Assembly: GCA_003116975.1 (NCBI GenBank)
Contig: BGKB01000143.1
Location: 186,001 to 250,000 of the forward strand
DNA length: 64,000 nucleotides
Direction of reading: 5' to 3'
Source: Aurantiochytrium sp. KH105
Lineage: Eukaryota > Sar > Bigyra > Thraustochytrida > Thraustochytriidae
The position numbers and the translations under genes were made by a program. The notes beneath the pieces were generated by a model. That model worked only from the letters and a program-made list of their open reading frames with translations. It did no database searches and had not been told where the DNA came from. This document shows, in pieces, positions 31,504 to 43,347 of the stretch. Numbering within the stretch: the stretch's first letter is position 1; every line of letters begins with the position of its first letter.

Positions 31504-33828
31504 ATGGCGGACGCCAAGGTGGGCATCGCCGAAGGCGAGGTGGCCGAGTTCCCCATGCGCTCGGCTTACCTCCCCATCCCCTTCAACGCCGGCATCAAGT
31601 GCAACCCCGTGACCTCGGCCATCGGCATTGTCATCCTTTGGGGCCTCGCCATCTACTGCATGGTTGACCCTGAGGGCTCCCTCACCTCTCTTACCGCGGC
31701 CAAGGCCGGCACCACCTATTACTTTACCTGGCTCTACATCGTCACCACCCCCATCATCATCTTCTTCATGGCCTACCTGTACATCTTCCACGGCAACCAG
31801 AAGCTCGGCAAGGACCACGAGAAGCCCGAGTTTGGCGCTGGCTCGTACTTTTCGATGATCTTCTCCGCCGGTGTCGGTATTGGCCTCTTCTTCTATGGTG
31901 TCAGTGAGCCTCTTTGGCACCTGTCGGACAACCGCTTCGATACCGGCTACCACTCGCAGGCCGAGTACGGCATCCACGCCATCAACCTCACCCTCTACCA
32001 TTGGGGTCTTGGTGCCTGGGCTCCTTACGTTCTCGTCGGCATCGCCGCCGGTATTGCCTCGTACCGCGAGAACCTCCCCCTCACCATGCGCTCCTGCATC
32101 TACCCCGTCCTTGGCGAGTACACTTGGGGCTTCTGGGGTGATCTCGTTGATGGCTTCAGCATTGTCGTCGTTGTCTCCGGTGTGTGCACCAGTCTCGGTC
32201 TCGGTGCCATCCAGATCGTCGATGGTGTCAACCTCCTGACCGACCTTGGCCTCGTGGCCGACAGCGAAGAGGAGAACACCGCCCGTATCATTGCCATTTG
32301 GATTGTCACTGGCGCCGCCACCCTCTCCGTGGTCTCCGGCCTCAACTTTGGCATTAAGTTCCTCTCGATCCTCGCCATCCTCGCCTCCTTCGTGCTCTGC
32401 TTCCTCGTTCTCTTTCTCGATGACACCCGCTTCATCCTTAACCTCATGGTTGAGGCTTGCGGCTGGTACTTCCAGTACAACGTTGTCGAGGTCTCCTTTG
32501 CCACCGATGCCTTCGGCCAGCTCACCCGCGGTAACGGCCGTGGCATTGACGGTTCCTCGATGAGCGGTCTTGGTGCCTACGCCGCTTGGATGAACGACTG
32601 GACCATCTTCTACTGGGCCTGGTGGACCGCATGGTCGAGCTTTGTCGGTCTCTTCATCGCTCGCATCTCCCGCGGCCGCACCATCCGTGAGGTCATCCAC
32701 TTTACCTTTGCTGGCCCCCTCCTCTATGCCTTCATCTGGTTCTCCACTTTTGGTGGTGCCGGTATTCGCGCCTACTACCGTGTCCGCGAGGTCATTCAGC
32801 TCGGTGAGCTCCAGGGCGACGCTGATATGTACGCTGTCTCGGGCATTGATGGCTCCACTTGCTACGCTCCCCCCGCTTACGTCGAGGTCACTGCCCCCGT
32901 CGATGGTGTCAACATCACCTGGACCTTCGAGAACGAGTACCCTGGCATTAGCCCTGTGTGCGGTACCATTGGCGACATCTCGTGGTGGAACGTGCTTCAC
33001 ATGTACTACGACTACGGCCCGTTCCTCAGCTGGGTTGCCATCTTTTCGATTGCCATCTACTTTGTGACCTCTTCTGACTCTGGTTCGCTCATTGTCGATC
33101 TTCTCGCCAACAACGGCCGCGATGAGCCTGGCTTCTGGGTCCAGCGTGTCTTCTGGGCCATGACCGAGGGTGCCGTCGCCACCGCTCTGCTCATGTCCGG
33201 CAAGAGTGATGCTCTCAAGGCTCTCCAGGCTGCTTCTATTGTCGCCGGTCTCCCCTTCACCGTCCTCCTCTGCACTGTCTGCATTGGTCTCTACCGCTTT
33301 GTGCACCAGCACGCCGAGCCGGAGAAGTACGAGGGCTACAACCAGTGGAAGATGTCCTTTGCCGGTGGTGTCTACTGCTACATTGACACTATCCTCAGCT
33401 GCGGTGGTGTCTTCTCCAACGCGGACCGCTCGTACATTCATGTCCCTGATATGCGCACGAACTGGGAGACCCTTCGTGCCCTCTGCCTCCCGCCGTGGTC
33501 AGTTCTTCTTATCATGAACAAGCTGAACCCGGGCCGCCAGAACTACGTTTCCAACATGACCCTCGCCGTTGTCGTTGGTGGCCTCTTTGCCGGCTGGATC
33601 TTCCTCTTCATTAGCTCTGTCGCCAAGGCCTCGCTCCTCGCCTTCGCCTGGCTCTGCTACTTCTCCTTTGCCTTTATCCTCGCTATCCTTCGCTACGAGG
33701 TTCGCACCAAGTACAACATCATTGGCAACATTGGTGAGGACGTTGGCGCCGGTATCATCGGCTACTACCAGCTTCTGGCTCAGATCCTCATCCAGCTCGA
33801 CGAGGAGCCCCCTGCCCTGGAGCTCTAA
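31504..33828 (+). CDS. BCCT-family osmolyte transporter, paralog 1
   Basis: 774 residues, intronless, with an optimal start context (GCCACCATGG). Members of the betaine/carnitine/choline family import trimethylammonium compounds, usually with sodium. About 12 hydrophobic segments are visible. The glycine-rich TM3-type stretch FSAGVGIGLFFYGVSEPLWH, the pair HWGLGAW (W167, W172) with Y175, and the aromatic box FYWAWWTAW (W371, W373, W374, W377) match the substrate cage of BetP. T522-S523 in IYFVTSSDSGS matches the BetP sodium-site pair. ISRGRTIREVIHF is the family signature after TM8. The N-terminus is short (about 25 residues) and the C-terminal tail lacks BetP's long basic sensor. Third positions are dominated by C, suggesting strong expression. 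Substrate (betaine, choline, DMSP or carnitine) is not decidable from sequence. Confidence 0.95.
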   Translation: MADAKVGIAEGEVAEFPMRSAYLPIPFNAGIKCNPVTSAIGIVILWGLAIYCMVDPEGSLTSLTAAKAGTTYYFTWLYIVTTPIIIFFMAYLYIFHGNQKLGKDHEKPEFGAGSYFSMIFSAGVGIGLFFYGVSEPLWHLSDNRFDTGYHSQAEYGIHAINLTLYHWGLGAWAPYVLVGIAAGIASYRENLPLTMRSCIYPVLGEYTWGFWGDLVDGFSIVVVVSGVCTSLGLGAIQIVDGVNLLTDLGLVADSEEENTARIIAIWIVTGAATLSVVSGLNFGIKFLSILAILASFVLCFLVLFLDDTRFILNLMVEACGWYFQYNVVEVSFATDAFGQLTRGNGRGIDGSSMSGLGAYAAWMNDWTIFYWAWWTAWSSFVGLFIARISRGRTIREVIHFTFAGPLLYAFIWFSTFGGAGIRAYYRVREVIQLGELQGDADMYAVSGIDGSTCYAPPAYVEVTAPVDGVNITWTFENEYPGISPVCGTIGDISWWNVLHMYYDYGPFLSWVAIFSIAIYFVTSSDSGSLIVDLLANNGRDEPGFWVQRVFWAMTEGAVATALLMSGKSDALKALQAASIVAGLPFTVLLCTVCIGLYRFVHQHAEPEKYEGYNQWKMSFAGGVYCYIDTILSCGGVFSNADRSYIHVPDMRTNWETLRALCLPPWSVLLIMNKLNPGRQNYVSNMTLAVVVGGLFAGWIFLFISSVAKASLLAFAWLCYFSFAFILAILRYEVRTKYNIIGNIGEDVGAGIIGYYQLLAQILIQLDEEPPALEL

Positions 33829-34147
33829 GCAGCTGCACGTCCGATCTGTGTTTGTGTAGCCCGCGTCGCGCCTCGTGTAGTGTGATTCAACAACAACAAC
33901 AAGAAGAGTGGGTGTCCACTCCTAAAGCAAAAACCCGATGTTTTCCATGTCTAATCCCGTCTTGCTCTTTTTCTTTTCCTCGTTAGCGTCATCATCGAAC
34001 CCATGGCCAGGAAACCATTTGAGGCTACGCTGTTGGAGAGAAGTCATCTTTTCGTGGACCATTTATTTGCCTTGCATGTCAAGCTCTTTCTTCCGGAGGA
34101 TTCCGTCACGCTCTCGAACATTTCGTGAATTGGTCATTTTCAAAACA

Positions 34148-34186
<39 letters not shown>
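34148..34186. repeat. (GCAA)n tetranucleotide microsatellite
   Basis: About ten GCAA units. Confidence 0.93.
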
Positions 34187-34880
34187 ATGTGCGGTGCATC
34201 AAGGCAAGAAGCGCATCAGGGGATGAAGTTTACCGAACAAGATGCTGGAGGCCTTCTTTGGCCATCATGACATCGAGACCTGAATGGAGCGCACTTCTTG
34301 GCCAAGACTTGGGGTCTTTGCGGCAAGCTTACTCGTGTTCAGCTTTGCACGCAATTTGCATGATTAGTCGTCGATACGGAGCAGTTTGCTTTGTTGAGGA
34401 TTCTTCACTGCATACGATACCTTGGACGCATGATCTGCAATTTCTCTTCCAGGAGAAGGCAAAGGCGAACTTGGGGAGGCCGACAACGACAACATCTCCG
34501 GGAACAAAGACCAAGCACACTTTGTCGAGGAATTACGCTCACAAGTTTCCCAGACAAGTATTCTTTTTGCATGCGTGATCCGCGGGCCTCCTTCTACGCA
34601 CACAATGCATAAAGATTCAGATGGCGACCAGGAGCCTAGGCAAGCTAGTCGTGGAGTGTACAGCTCGCTTCTGATGCAGCATCCGCAATCATTGCCTGGA
34701 AACACAATCGTCTCCGTTAGCGGGATCGGAGCGATTTCCGAGTCTTTCATGTGGTTCGAGATGTGCTGTGCCAATGCCTTACTGTTAGTTCGAAGTGGTA
34801 CTAGGTTTTCCTCGAGATCGGAAGGCAGTGAATATTTCGCACGTCCGCGCCTGGAAGTTAGATCGTACTGATATCAAGCA

Positions 34881-35165
34881 CTCACACGTTCAGATAGACG
34901 TCGCGCGGAAACGGGTCTTGGGGAGCAAGGTTTCCCCGCAGAGTGCTATCAGATGCAAACGGTCGAGAAACCTCAGCACCACACGGCTTCCTTGAGACTG
35001 GAAGGGAATAGATGCTTTGACGTTTGGTCGTATTTTATTCCAAGCTCTCAAACGCGCAGATAGACGTCGCGCGAAAAGTAAAAAGGGGGTCTTGGGGATC
35101 GATGCTTTGCTGCAAAATGGTATCAGATGCAAAACGGCCGAGAGATTTCAGTGTCACACTGGAAC
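34881..35165. repeat. Degenerate direct repeat, period about 166 bp
   Basis: CAGATAGACGTCGCGCG at 34891 recurs at 35057. The following words GGGTCTTGGGGA, TATCAGATGCAAA and CGAGAGATTTCAG / CGAGAAACCTCAG keep the same order in both copies. Confidence 0.8.
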
Positions 35166-35940
35166 CTCAGCTACTTTAGCTTTCACTAAGGCGAAATTGA
35201 AGAGCAAAGTTTGCGGGGGCAGATCTGTGGCGAGACGCGTGGACTGTTGAATTCGGAACGATCGCATGACTCTGTCGATCGAAGCATCATTTTCATGCTC
35301 ACTCATGTGATCATACTAATGTACGGAGACGATGATCCTTTTCTCCGCGCCCGTGTGCGCAACAATCAATACTTGGATGAGAATAGAAAGCTAGCTGTGT
35401 GGCACAATGTACGATGCACGAAATCTGCGCAATTCTCCCTTTGCAGGTCTGCCACACGCACACCAATCGCCAGTAGCAAGTTGAATGTGCACTTTCGGCC
35501 AAGCTTTCCATTAATTTCATCGCTCATCATCTGCAGATCATATCGACTCGTTGGCGAGCGATCAAAGCTTCAACATCGGTAGATGGTCACATCATGGCAC
35601 TGTTTCGCATCGTTGCACCAGTGACATCCTCGTGAGAAGTATTTCATGCTCGGCAACGACAAGAGCTGGAGCGAAATCGCAGCGTTGACGAGCATAGGTG
35701 TACGTGCACGTTGCATATTTGTCTTCATCCTCATCTTTGGTGAGCTTCGACAGGCGTAGGATGGGCGAGGAGAAACTGGCGATATCGTCACATGCTCGAC
35801 CAGGTTGTACAGTATTTTCTCTGCGCTGCAACCTCGATTATCTCAAATCACACGGCGCCTTTGGGACACTGTCACAAGTTGCAATGGTGTTCACTCAAGT
35901 GCAGCTTGACGCTGCTTTCTGTATCGCTTTTGATTTGCCC

Positions 35941-36450
35941 GTGAGTTGTATGGTGTGCTTTGCGAAAAAAGGTATGAGCGGAAGGGGACGTTTCATACAT
36001 GCGCGCACACAAGTCATTGGATGATGACAAGGCCTGCTCGGATCAGTTTGTTGCGTATTCTTTGTGCGCATCAGGCTCGATATACCGCGCTGTACAAGTA
36101 AATAACACGAGGCGGACGATGACGGCGCGCAGAGGCGCTCGCGCAAATGCAACTCTACGCATTGTCGCGACCCTTGAAACTCTGCCTGGTTGCAGCTGGT
36201 GGCCTATCAGCCACCCGGTCAAACGTTGCTTTCGGGGGACGTGCTCTGTTTAGTTGTGAGTTGTATGATGTGTCTGGTGCGTCTGGCGAATCAAGAGACG
36301 AGCAAGGAATGACATTTCATACATGCGCGCGCAAGTAGCTTGGCAATGTTTCGCTTTCAATTCTTGCGCGAAGAGCTACATGACAACATTGTCTGTGCTG
36401 ACTCGGGTCGTCGCGCGTACTCTTTGTGCGGGTCGCGCTCGATTTGTTGA
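35941..36450. repeat. Degenerate direct repeat, offset about 315 bp
   Basis: GTGAGTTGTATG at 35941 recurs at 36256. Each copy is followed by ATTTCATACATGCGCGC or GTTTCATACATGCGCGC and then by a TACTCTTTGTGCG / TATTCTTTGTGCG word near the end. Confidence 0.75.
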
Positions 36451-36459
36451 ACCAGTGCT

Positions 36460-36710
36460 TTGCAAACCTCTCTCCCAAGCCTCTAGTGAGTTTTGATGTC
36501 GCAAGGATTCCGATGGGGGGAAGCGGAGGATAACAATGTGTTTGCTTGCTCATTCGAGTTGTCCCGCATTGTTAACGCGGCTGCGAATCGCGCTTGGTTG
36601 GCTGCGCTATTCTAGTCGTTCGACAGTTCTTTACAAGCCTCTCTCAAGCCTCTTGTGAGTTTTGATGTCGCAAGGATTCCGATGAGGAGAAGCGGAGGAT
36701 GACGTGCAGT
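36460..36710. repeat. Direct repeat, period about 169 bp
   Basis: GTGAGTTTTGATGTCGCAAG at 36486 recurs exactly at 36655. Flanking words (CCTCTCTC upstream, GATTCCGATG and AAGCGGAGGAT downstream) are also shared. Confidence 0.85.
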
Positions 36711-37245
36711 AATATGCTTCGCCTGCAGGCCGCAGAATCTTCAGCTCTTTGCTGTATCGCGCAGTCGTGTCAAGTTTCTTTTTTTTGGGGGGGGGAAGGG
36801 GGGTGAAAGACGACGCAAGCAAGCAAAGCAAGCAACTCACGACGGTGTCTTTGAAAGTGCCCGAATGCGTCCCTCTTTGCTGCTGTCAAGGCCTGGCGCA
36901 AAGTGTGCCGCTGCTCTACCTGGGCCATCTTCCTCGAGAACACGTGCGAACCATGGCGAACCAAGCGCCGGTCGGCGGGTCGTGGGGTCAGTTTCCGGCG
37001 GCGGGTCCGCGGTTCAAGATTGGTCTATCTCCCTGGCCGCCAGTGTCGGCGCCAGCACAGTGCGGCGAGGCCTCAACGGCGTCTTCAAGCGCCGCCGCTT
37101 TGTTCTGCAGAGAGGACGCCAAAGGTCCCTTTGAGCCGCCGTGCCCAGCCTGCTGCTCCTCGCAGCTGCAGCCCGCAGCAGCGCGGATACCGCACCGTCA
37201 GCACATTGCGAGAGGGCCCCGACCCCAGCAAAGAAACAAAGAAAC

Positions 37246-37279
37246 AGACGAACGAACGAACGAACGAACGAACGAACGG
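37246..37279. repeat. (AACG)n tetranucleotide microsatellite
   Basis: Eight ACGA/AACG units. Confidence 0.88.
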
Positions 37280-38932
37280 ATGAAGGGTCGAGGGAAGGCC
37301 GAGCAGACCGTTCGCATCTCCTGCTTGGACGCGGAGGCGGCCAGCCGTGCCGGGAAATGCGCCCGCTCGACGCCGCTGCCCTCAGCTACAGCGTGCACGC
37401 CGATCCTCCCTCCTTCTGGCTCTCGGAGCTGCCGGCTGCAGTGCAGCTGCGGGCGCGACACGCTGACGACACTGACAGAGCAAGCAAGCGTCTTGGCACG
37501 GAGCCAACTTCACGCGCCACGCTCGCATGTCGCTCGCTCGCTCGCTCGCTGTGTGTCTGCGTCTGCCGCGGCGCGCTCTTCTGTGTCCGCGCCAGCGACG
37601 CCGCCGCCGCCTTGCGCGAAAGCCAGCAAGCCAGCCAGCAAGCCAGCCAGCCTTCGCCGTGCGAGCTCTGCGCCGCGGATCTCCGCCGCGGGGGCGAAGG
37701 CCCCGCTATCTTTCTTCTGCTCCGCGTTGCGTGTCGTCTACGGGGCTCACGTTGCGCGTCCCAGACTGAGAGAGAAATCCCACGGCGCGAGCACGCGTCC
37801 CGGCGCAGGAAGAAGGCGCAGGAAAGCACAAGAGAGAGAGAGAGAAAGAAAGGAGAGTGAGAAAGAAAGAAAGGAAGAAAGAAAGAAAGCCTTCGCGGCG
37901 AGGAAGCGAGCCGCGGTATAGCGGCGCCGAGAGGGAGGGAGAAGAGGCGAGAGGCCGCACGCACGCACGCCACGCACGCACGCGCGGGGCGGCTTCAGCA
38001 TTCGGGATGGTTCGCTCGCCGCGGTCCGCAGGCGAGACGACGGAGCCGGCCCGGCCGCCCCCCCCGCGCGAGCTGCTCCGCTCTCGCTCTGCTCTGCTGC
38101 TCTGCTCGCTAGTCTATCTGGGAGAGAACGCGCGGGATGAGATGAGCGGAGCCAAGCCATGAGACGCGCGAGGCCGGCGAGACCGCAAGCGCCAGGCTTG
38201 GCGGCCAACCAGCTGCAGCGCGCGGCGCCCGCTCCGCTCGGGGTGGGCCGGCTCGGGTCGCTCGGCTCGGCTCGAGGGACGGCGAGGGCGGGCTGGATGA
38301 AAAGATGCGCGGGGACCAACAGACGCAGCTGACCGAGACGCGCGCGCGGCGGTTTAGAGCTTGCGCTGAGCGGGCGCTCGGAGGCCGCCTCCGCGAGCAG
38401 GCTCCCGGCAGCCTCGTGTCGCGACGAGCGGCCGCGAGCGCTGTCGGGAGGCAGCCTTGGGCGCAAGATGCCGTGAGCTGTTGTTCCTCGATTTTCAAAA
38501 AAACGGCGGCGACCATGCCGCGGTGGAGGCCTCGCTCGCTCCCAGCTTGCCGAGAGCGGCCGCGCGCGCGCGCGCGCAGGAAGCGCGCGCACCACCGCCG
38601 CTTCCTGCCCTTTCTCTCTCCCCGGCGAGCGCGGCTGCGCGGCGGCTGCGAGAACCATCTTGTGACATCGTGGATGCATGCAAGCTGCCGCTGCGCATCG
38701 ATCCCATCATCCATCCATCCCTCGCGCCGGCTCGCCGGCTCGGGCCGTTGCGTTGCGTTGCGGTGCGTTGCGTTGCGGCTCGTGTCGCGGCGTCCGTCCG
38801 CGGCGGCGAGGAGGCGCCCGACCTGCGCGGACCAGCGGCGCGGTATCTTTCTTCGCAGGGCCGGCCTCTCGCTCGAGAGAACGCGGCCGTGCGGGCTCTC
38901 CTTTCCCGTCTGCGTCTGTTTGTCTCCATTTC

Positions 38933-39254
<322 letters not shown>

Positions 39255-41937
39255 TTCAGCGACGTTCCGTGAAGAAAGAAAATCGCTCCGTCGGTCGCTC
39301 TCTCCAAGCTCGCGCGCCGGCGCTGCTGCTGCCCTGCTCCGACCCGTCGCGGCGCCGGCCGCGCCGACGTTGCAGGGCATGCCGAGCCTCGAGGCGTCGC
39401 CCGGTCCTGCGGCTTGTCGGGTCGCGTCGTGCTGTCGCTGCTGGCCTAGGACCGAATAACCGCGTTCCTGCTCTTGCCGAGTCGTTTGCTTCGTTCCTTT
39501 CACCATTTTTTTCTTTTCTTTTCATTTCCTTTTTCCTTTTCTTCTTGGTTCTCTGTTTCTTTGTTTTGCTTCTTTGTTTGTTTCTCTTTTCCTTACGCTT
39601 GCGAGGAGAGGTTTTTCCGACGGGCCGCTCGCTGGCCGTGGATGGCTGGCTCACAGGCAGGCGAGCAGTGCGGCGGTGCGGTGTAATAACGCGCGGCAAA
39701 CGGTAGGGGCGGCCGAAACCAAACCGGTCCCCGCTGCTGCGCGCATAATAATCAAGCAAAGGCCTCCGATCCTTCTTGCTTTCTTGCTTACTTGCTTTCT
39801 TGCTTTCCTTTCATGCTTTCTTTTATTTCTTCTTTCATGCTTTCTTTCTTTTCTCTCCCGCTCTCTCCAAGCCGCCCTCACATCCCCCTCTAAGCCGGTA
39901 CCTTGGTGCTTGCTACTGCTAGTCGTGGCCACTTCGCCGCCGCAGAGAGGAGGGAAGAAGGCGCGAAGTGGTCCCACACCTCGGGGCCTCTCGTCCCGGG
40001 ATGACGCGGAGAAGAACTGCCGGGAACGCGCTGTGCTCGCCCTGAAGTGCTGGCGCTGCTGTATTTACGTGCCTACCCTGCGCCGCGCGTACGTACGCTC
40101 TCTCTGAGTCTGTCTATCGCTCCCTCTGTCTCTGCGTCTGTCTGCACTGCAGTCCTGTTGCTGTTGCGTCTGCAACCGAGTGGACGGCCGCGGGAATGGA
40201 CGAGCCCGCCCGGACTGGAGAGGCGACGAAGCAAGCATGCATGCGGCCAGCGGCCAGGCAGACAGCCAGGTGCTGCTGCTGCAGATCGGAGCCGCTGACA
40301 GACACTGGCCGGGTATAGATAGCTGCAGCTGCTCCAGTCCACTCCCCTCGCGGTGCATCGCTGTGCCTCAAGCTCTTCTTCCGCTTGCAGCAGCAGCAGC
40401 AGCTGCGCGTCCTCAAGTTCCTGGCCTGATTGACTCCGGCACCATATCGCCGCAACACCCATGCCACTCGCCCGGCTGGTGTGGCACGCCACCGAAAGCG
40501 AGAGCTGCCTGGCTGCTGCTGCTGCTTTCATTCCAGCGCCGCCGCCGCTGCCTGTGCCGGTCGCGGCTTTCGCACCTCCTCCCTCCCTCCCTCCCGCTTG
40601 CTGGCCTCTTCAGGCAGGGCGGAGGGCACGAAGGCAGAGGCCGCTGCCGCTCTCTCTGCGCGCGCGCTCCCGCGGCCAGCTGCTTCACTTGCCCTCCTCG
40701 GTGCCGAGAGCGACGAGCCTGCCGCCCCTGGCCGCTGCTTTTGCGCGCTTGCGTGCTCGCCGAGCGGGCTCGTGCGCAGCAATGGCGGCGTTGGGAGCGA
40801 GCGGGAGCGAGAGGAGGAGCAGCCAGCGGCCGGCGAGATTCCACAGCTTGCGGAGGCGGAGCTGCTGCCTGCAGCTGGCGGCTGTGGAGGATGCCGATGG
40901 TGGGGGTAGGTACCGCAGCGAGCCCGCAGCGGGAGCAGACTCATGCAATCGTCTCACCGAGTTCCCTCCCACACCGCGGCTCCCGACACGAATTTCGATT
41001 CTGTGGAGGAGCTCCGTTCCCTTTTACGGCGAGGGAGAGCCCACCGCCAGTGGTGCTGTGAGGGGAAGCCACGCGAGCCGGTCCCGCGGGTGGTGAGAGG
41101 ATCGCCACTGAGCTGGAGATGGGGTGGGCCGCGCCAGCTGTGTGGGGACACGAGCCAGTGAAAGTCGTGGAAGGAGTATGCTCGGTGGCGGAGGAGAAGG
41201 CCGAATAGTGTCACGAGCGCTGAGTCGCCAGTGGCGTAGCGTCTATCGCAGGAGACAATAAGCCTTCGTCCATCTGAGTGTTAGCCAATTTCGGTCCCTT
41301 GGGACGCGCGGGCGCCCTCCGGCTTCCTCTGCGTCCCCTGCAAGACGGAAGTCACTGGGCGCGCGTCCCCCCTGGGCCTCTGGCCGCCGCCTTTTATCTG
41401 AGCGCTGCGCGAGCGCGCGCTGGCCGCTCGCTCAAGGGTCGTAAGCTCTTTTCCTTCTTGTCTCCCCCCTCTCGCTGCGTTCTTGGCTGCTCATCCAAGC
41501 TCCCCGCCCCCTGCCGCTTCCGCCAGCTGCTGCTGCAGCTTGCGTAGCGAGCGTCCAGGCTCCAGGCACGCGGGCTCCATCTATCATCCGTCCATGCGGG
41601 CAGGCATCCAGCATCCAGGCACCGGAGTCCAGGTCCATGCGTGCTTGGAGGCGCCGCCAGGCCCTCCTCAACCATGCAATTGCAACTCGCTGAGCTGAGC
41701 TGAGCTTCCGGCGAACGCAGCTCGCTCGAGGGGCGCTGGACTTGTCCTCGGTCAGGTCCGCGCTGGGCGCCGGGAAGCGCGAGGCGGCGACACGAGGAGG
41801 CGAGCGAGGCGACGGGAGGCGAGGCGGCGTTGGGCCGCGGCGGCGGCTGGCGCAGGCGGGAGACGCAGAGCACGGGGCCGGGGAAACTCGGCGAATCTCT
41901 AGGACGTATTTCTGTTTTTTCTCAGGTTTGAATTCAT

Positions 41938-41984
41938 CTTTTCTTTCTTTTTCTTTTTCTTTTTCTTTTTCTTTTTCTTTTTCC
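41938..41984. repeat. (CTTTTT)n polypyrimidine run
   Basis: About seven CTTTTT units in a longer T/C-only stretch that ends near 42008. A similar tract lies at 42376-42460. Confidence 0.88.
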
Positions 41985-43347
41985 GTCTCCTTTTTCTTTT
42001 CTTTTTTGGCTTTCCTGATGCCAGTGGCGGTGGCGGGTCGGTTGGGTTTGCTTGTTTGATTGTTTGATTGTTAGGTCGGTGAAAGGGATTGCTTCATTGG
42101 GCGTCGATGCGGCCGCGGTTGGCTCGCCGCTTTTCTGCGCCCCGTGTCGCCTTGGGCGCCGCTGCAGGTCCCGGTTCCGCGAGGCGGGGACCACGGCGCG
42201 ACGGCGGCGGCCGGCCTCGCTGGCTTGCTGGCCGGCGGATAGCCAGGCCGGGCAGGCAGGCCGCGGTCGCTGAGCGGCTGGCCGCACAGCCGCGAGGCGG
42301 GTGGTGGGAGGCAAGCGAGAGAGGACGCGGGGGCGAGGCTGGCCGCAGAGCTCGGATCGATCGAGATAGGAGTTCTCAATCTTTTCTGGTAATTCTCTTT
42401 TCATTTCTTTTCATTTCTGTTTCCTTTTCTTTCTTTTCTGCTTTCTTTCTTTTCTTGTTTCCCGTTCTGCGTTTTCGTCGGCGCTCCCGCCCGGCAGCCA
42501 GCCCTCGCGCGTCCAAGTAAGTGTCCATGTCGCCTGCCTGGCCGGCTGGACTCTGGCAAGGCGCGCATGCGAAGACGGCAGCCAAGTCACGCCGGGCCAC
42601 GCCCAGCGAAGCCAGCGCAGGCTCGCACCTGGACCAGAACCAGCCGCCACGCCGGCCTCGTACGCGGCACGGAGCGGAGCCGGGAGGGAGGCGTGGAAAA
42701 AAAGAAAAAAGGAGCAAGAATGGAAATGGTAGGTAGTAGAAAGAAAGAAAACGCAGAACGCAGGTGGAAGAAGGGCGCCACCGGAAGAGGCGCGCTGCGG
42801 GAGAGACAGCAAGTAGGCGCCGAGGGCCAGAGGGGACAGAGGCGGAGGGGAAGTGGATCGGCACAGGCCCGACAGACGGACGCAGAGGGAGGCGGGCGCC
42901 GCAGAGGAGACAGATCGATTCAGGGAGACAGACAGAGAGAGAGACCAGCTTTTAGGAGAGAGAGAACGAGAGACCTGACGCGACAAGCGAGAGCGAGAGA
43001 GAGGCCGAGACGCGCGAGGCCGACGACAATCAAGGAAACAGCCAGAGAAACAAACCAACAAACAAACCCGGGCGGCAAACCCCAAACACCAAACCCGATC
43101 TAGTCCGCGCGGTCCGCAAGAGACCGACCGCGGCCACGAAGGCAGGTAGGCAGGCTCGGCGAGTCGGCTGCTGATCGAGCGGTCGATCACGCTCAGTCGA
43201 TCGATCGATCGACCCGGACGCGAACACGAACTGCGAACGCGGCCTTGACCAGACAGAACAGGACCGATCTCCCCGGGAGCATACCAACAACGAGAGAAGA
43301 AAGCCAACGCACGCCAAGTTGGAGAAGAGAGTCTCACCGAAGAAAAG

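Noticed and set aside
31489-33441. 650-residue open frame antisense to BCCT paralog 1
   Set aside because: It mirrors the codon bias of the transporter (C-rich third positions leave no antisense stops) and its translation is acidic low-complexity sequence with no family.
36749-37921. 390-residue plus-strand frame
   Set aside because: Changing composition, simple repeats translated inside it (NERTNERTNE-type) and no domain; GC-driven open frame.
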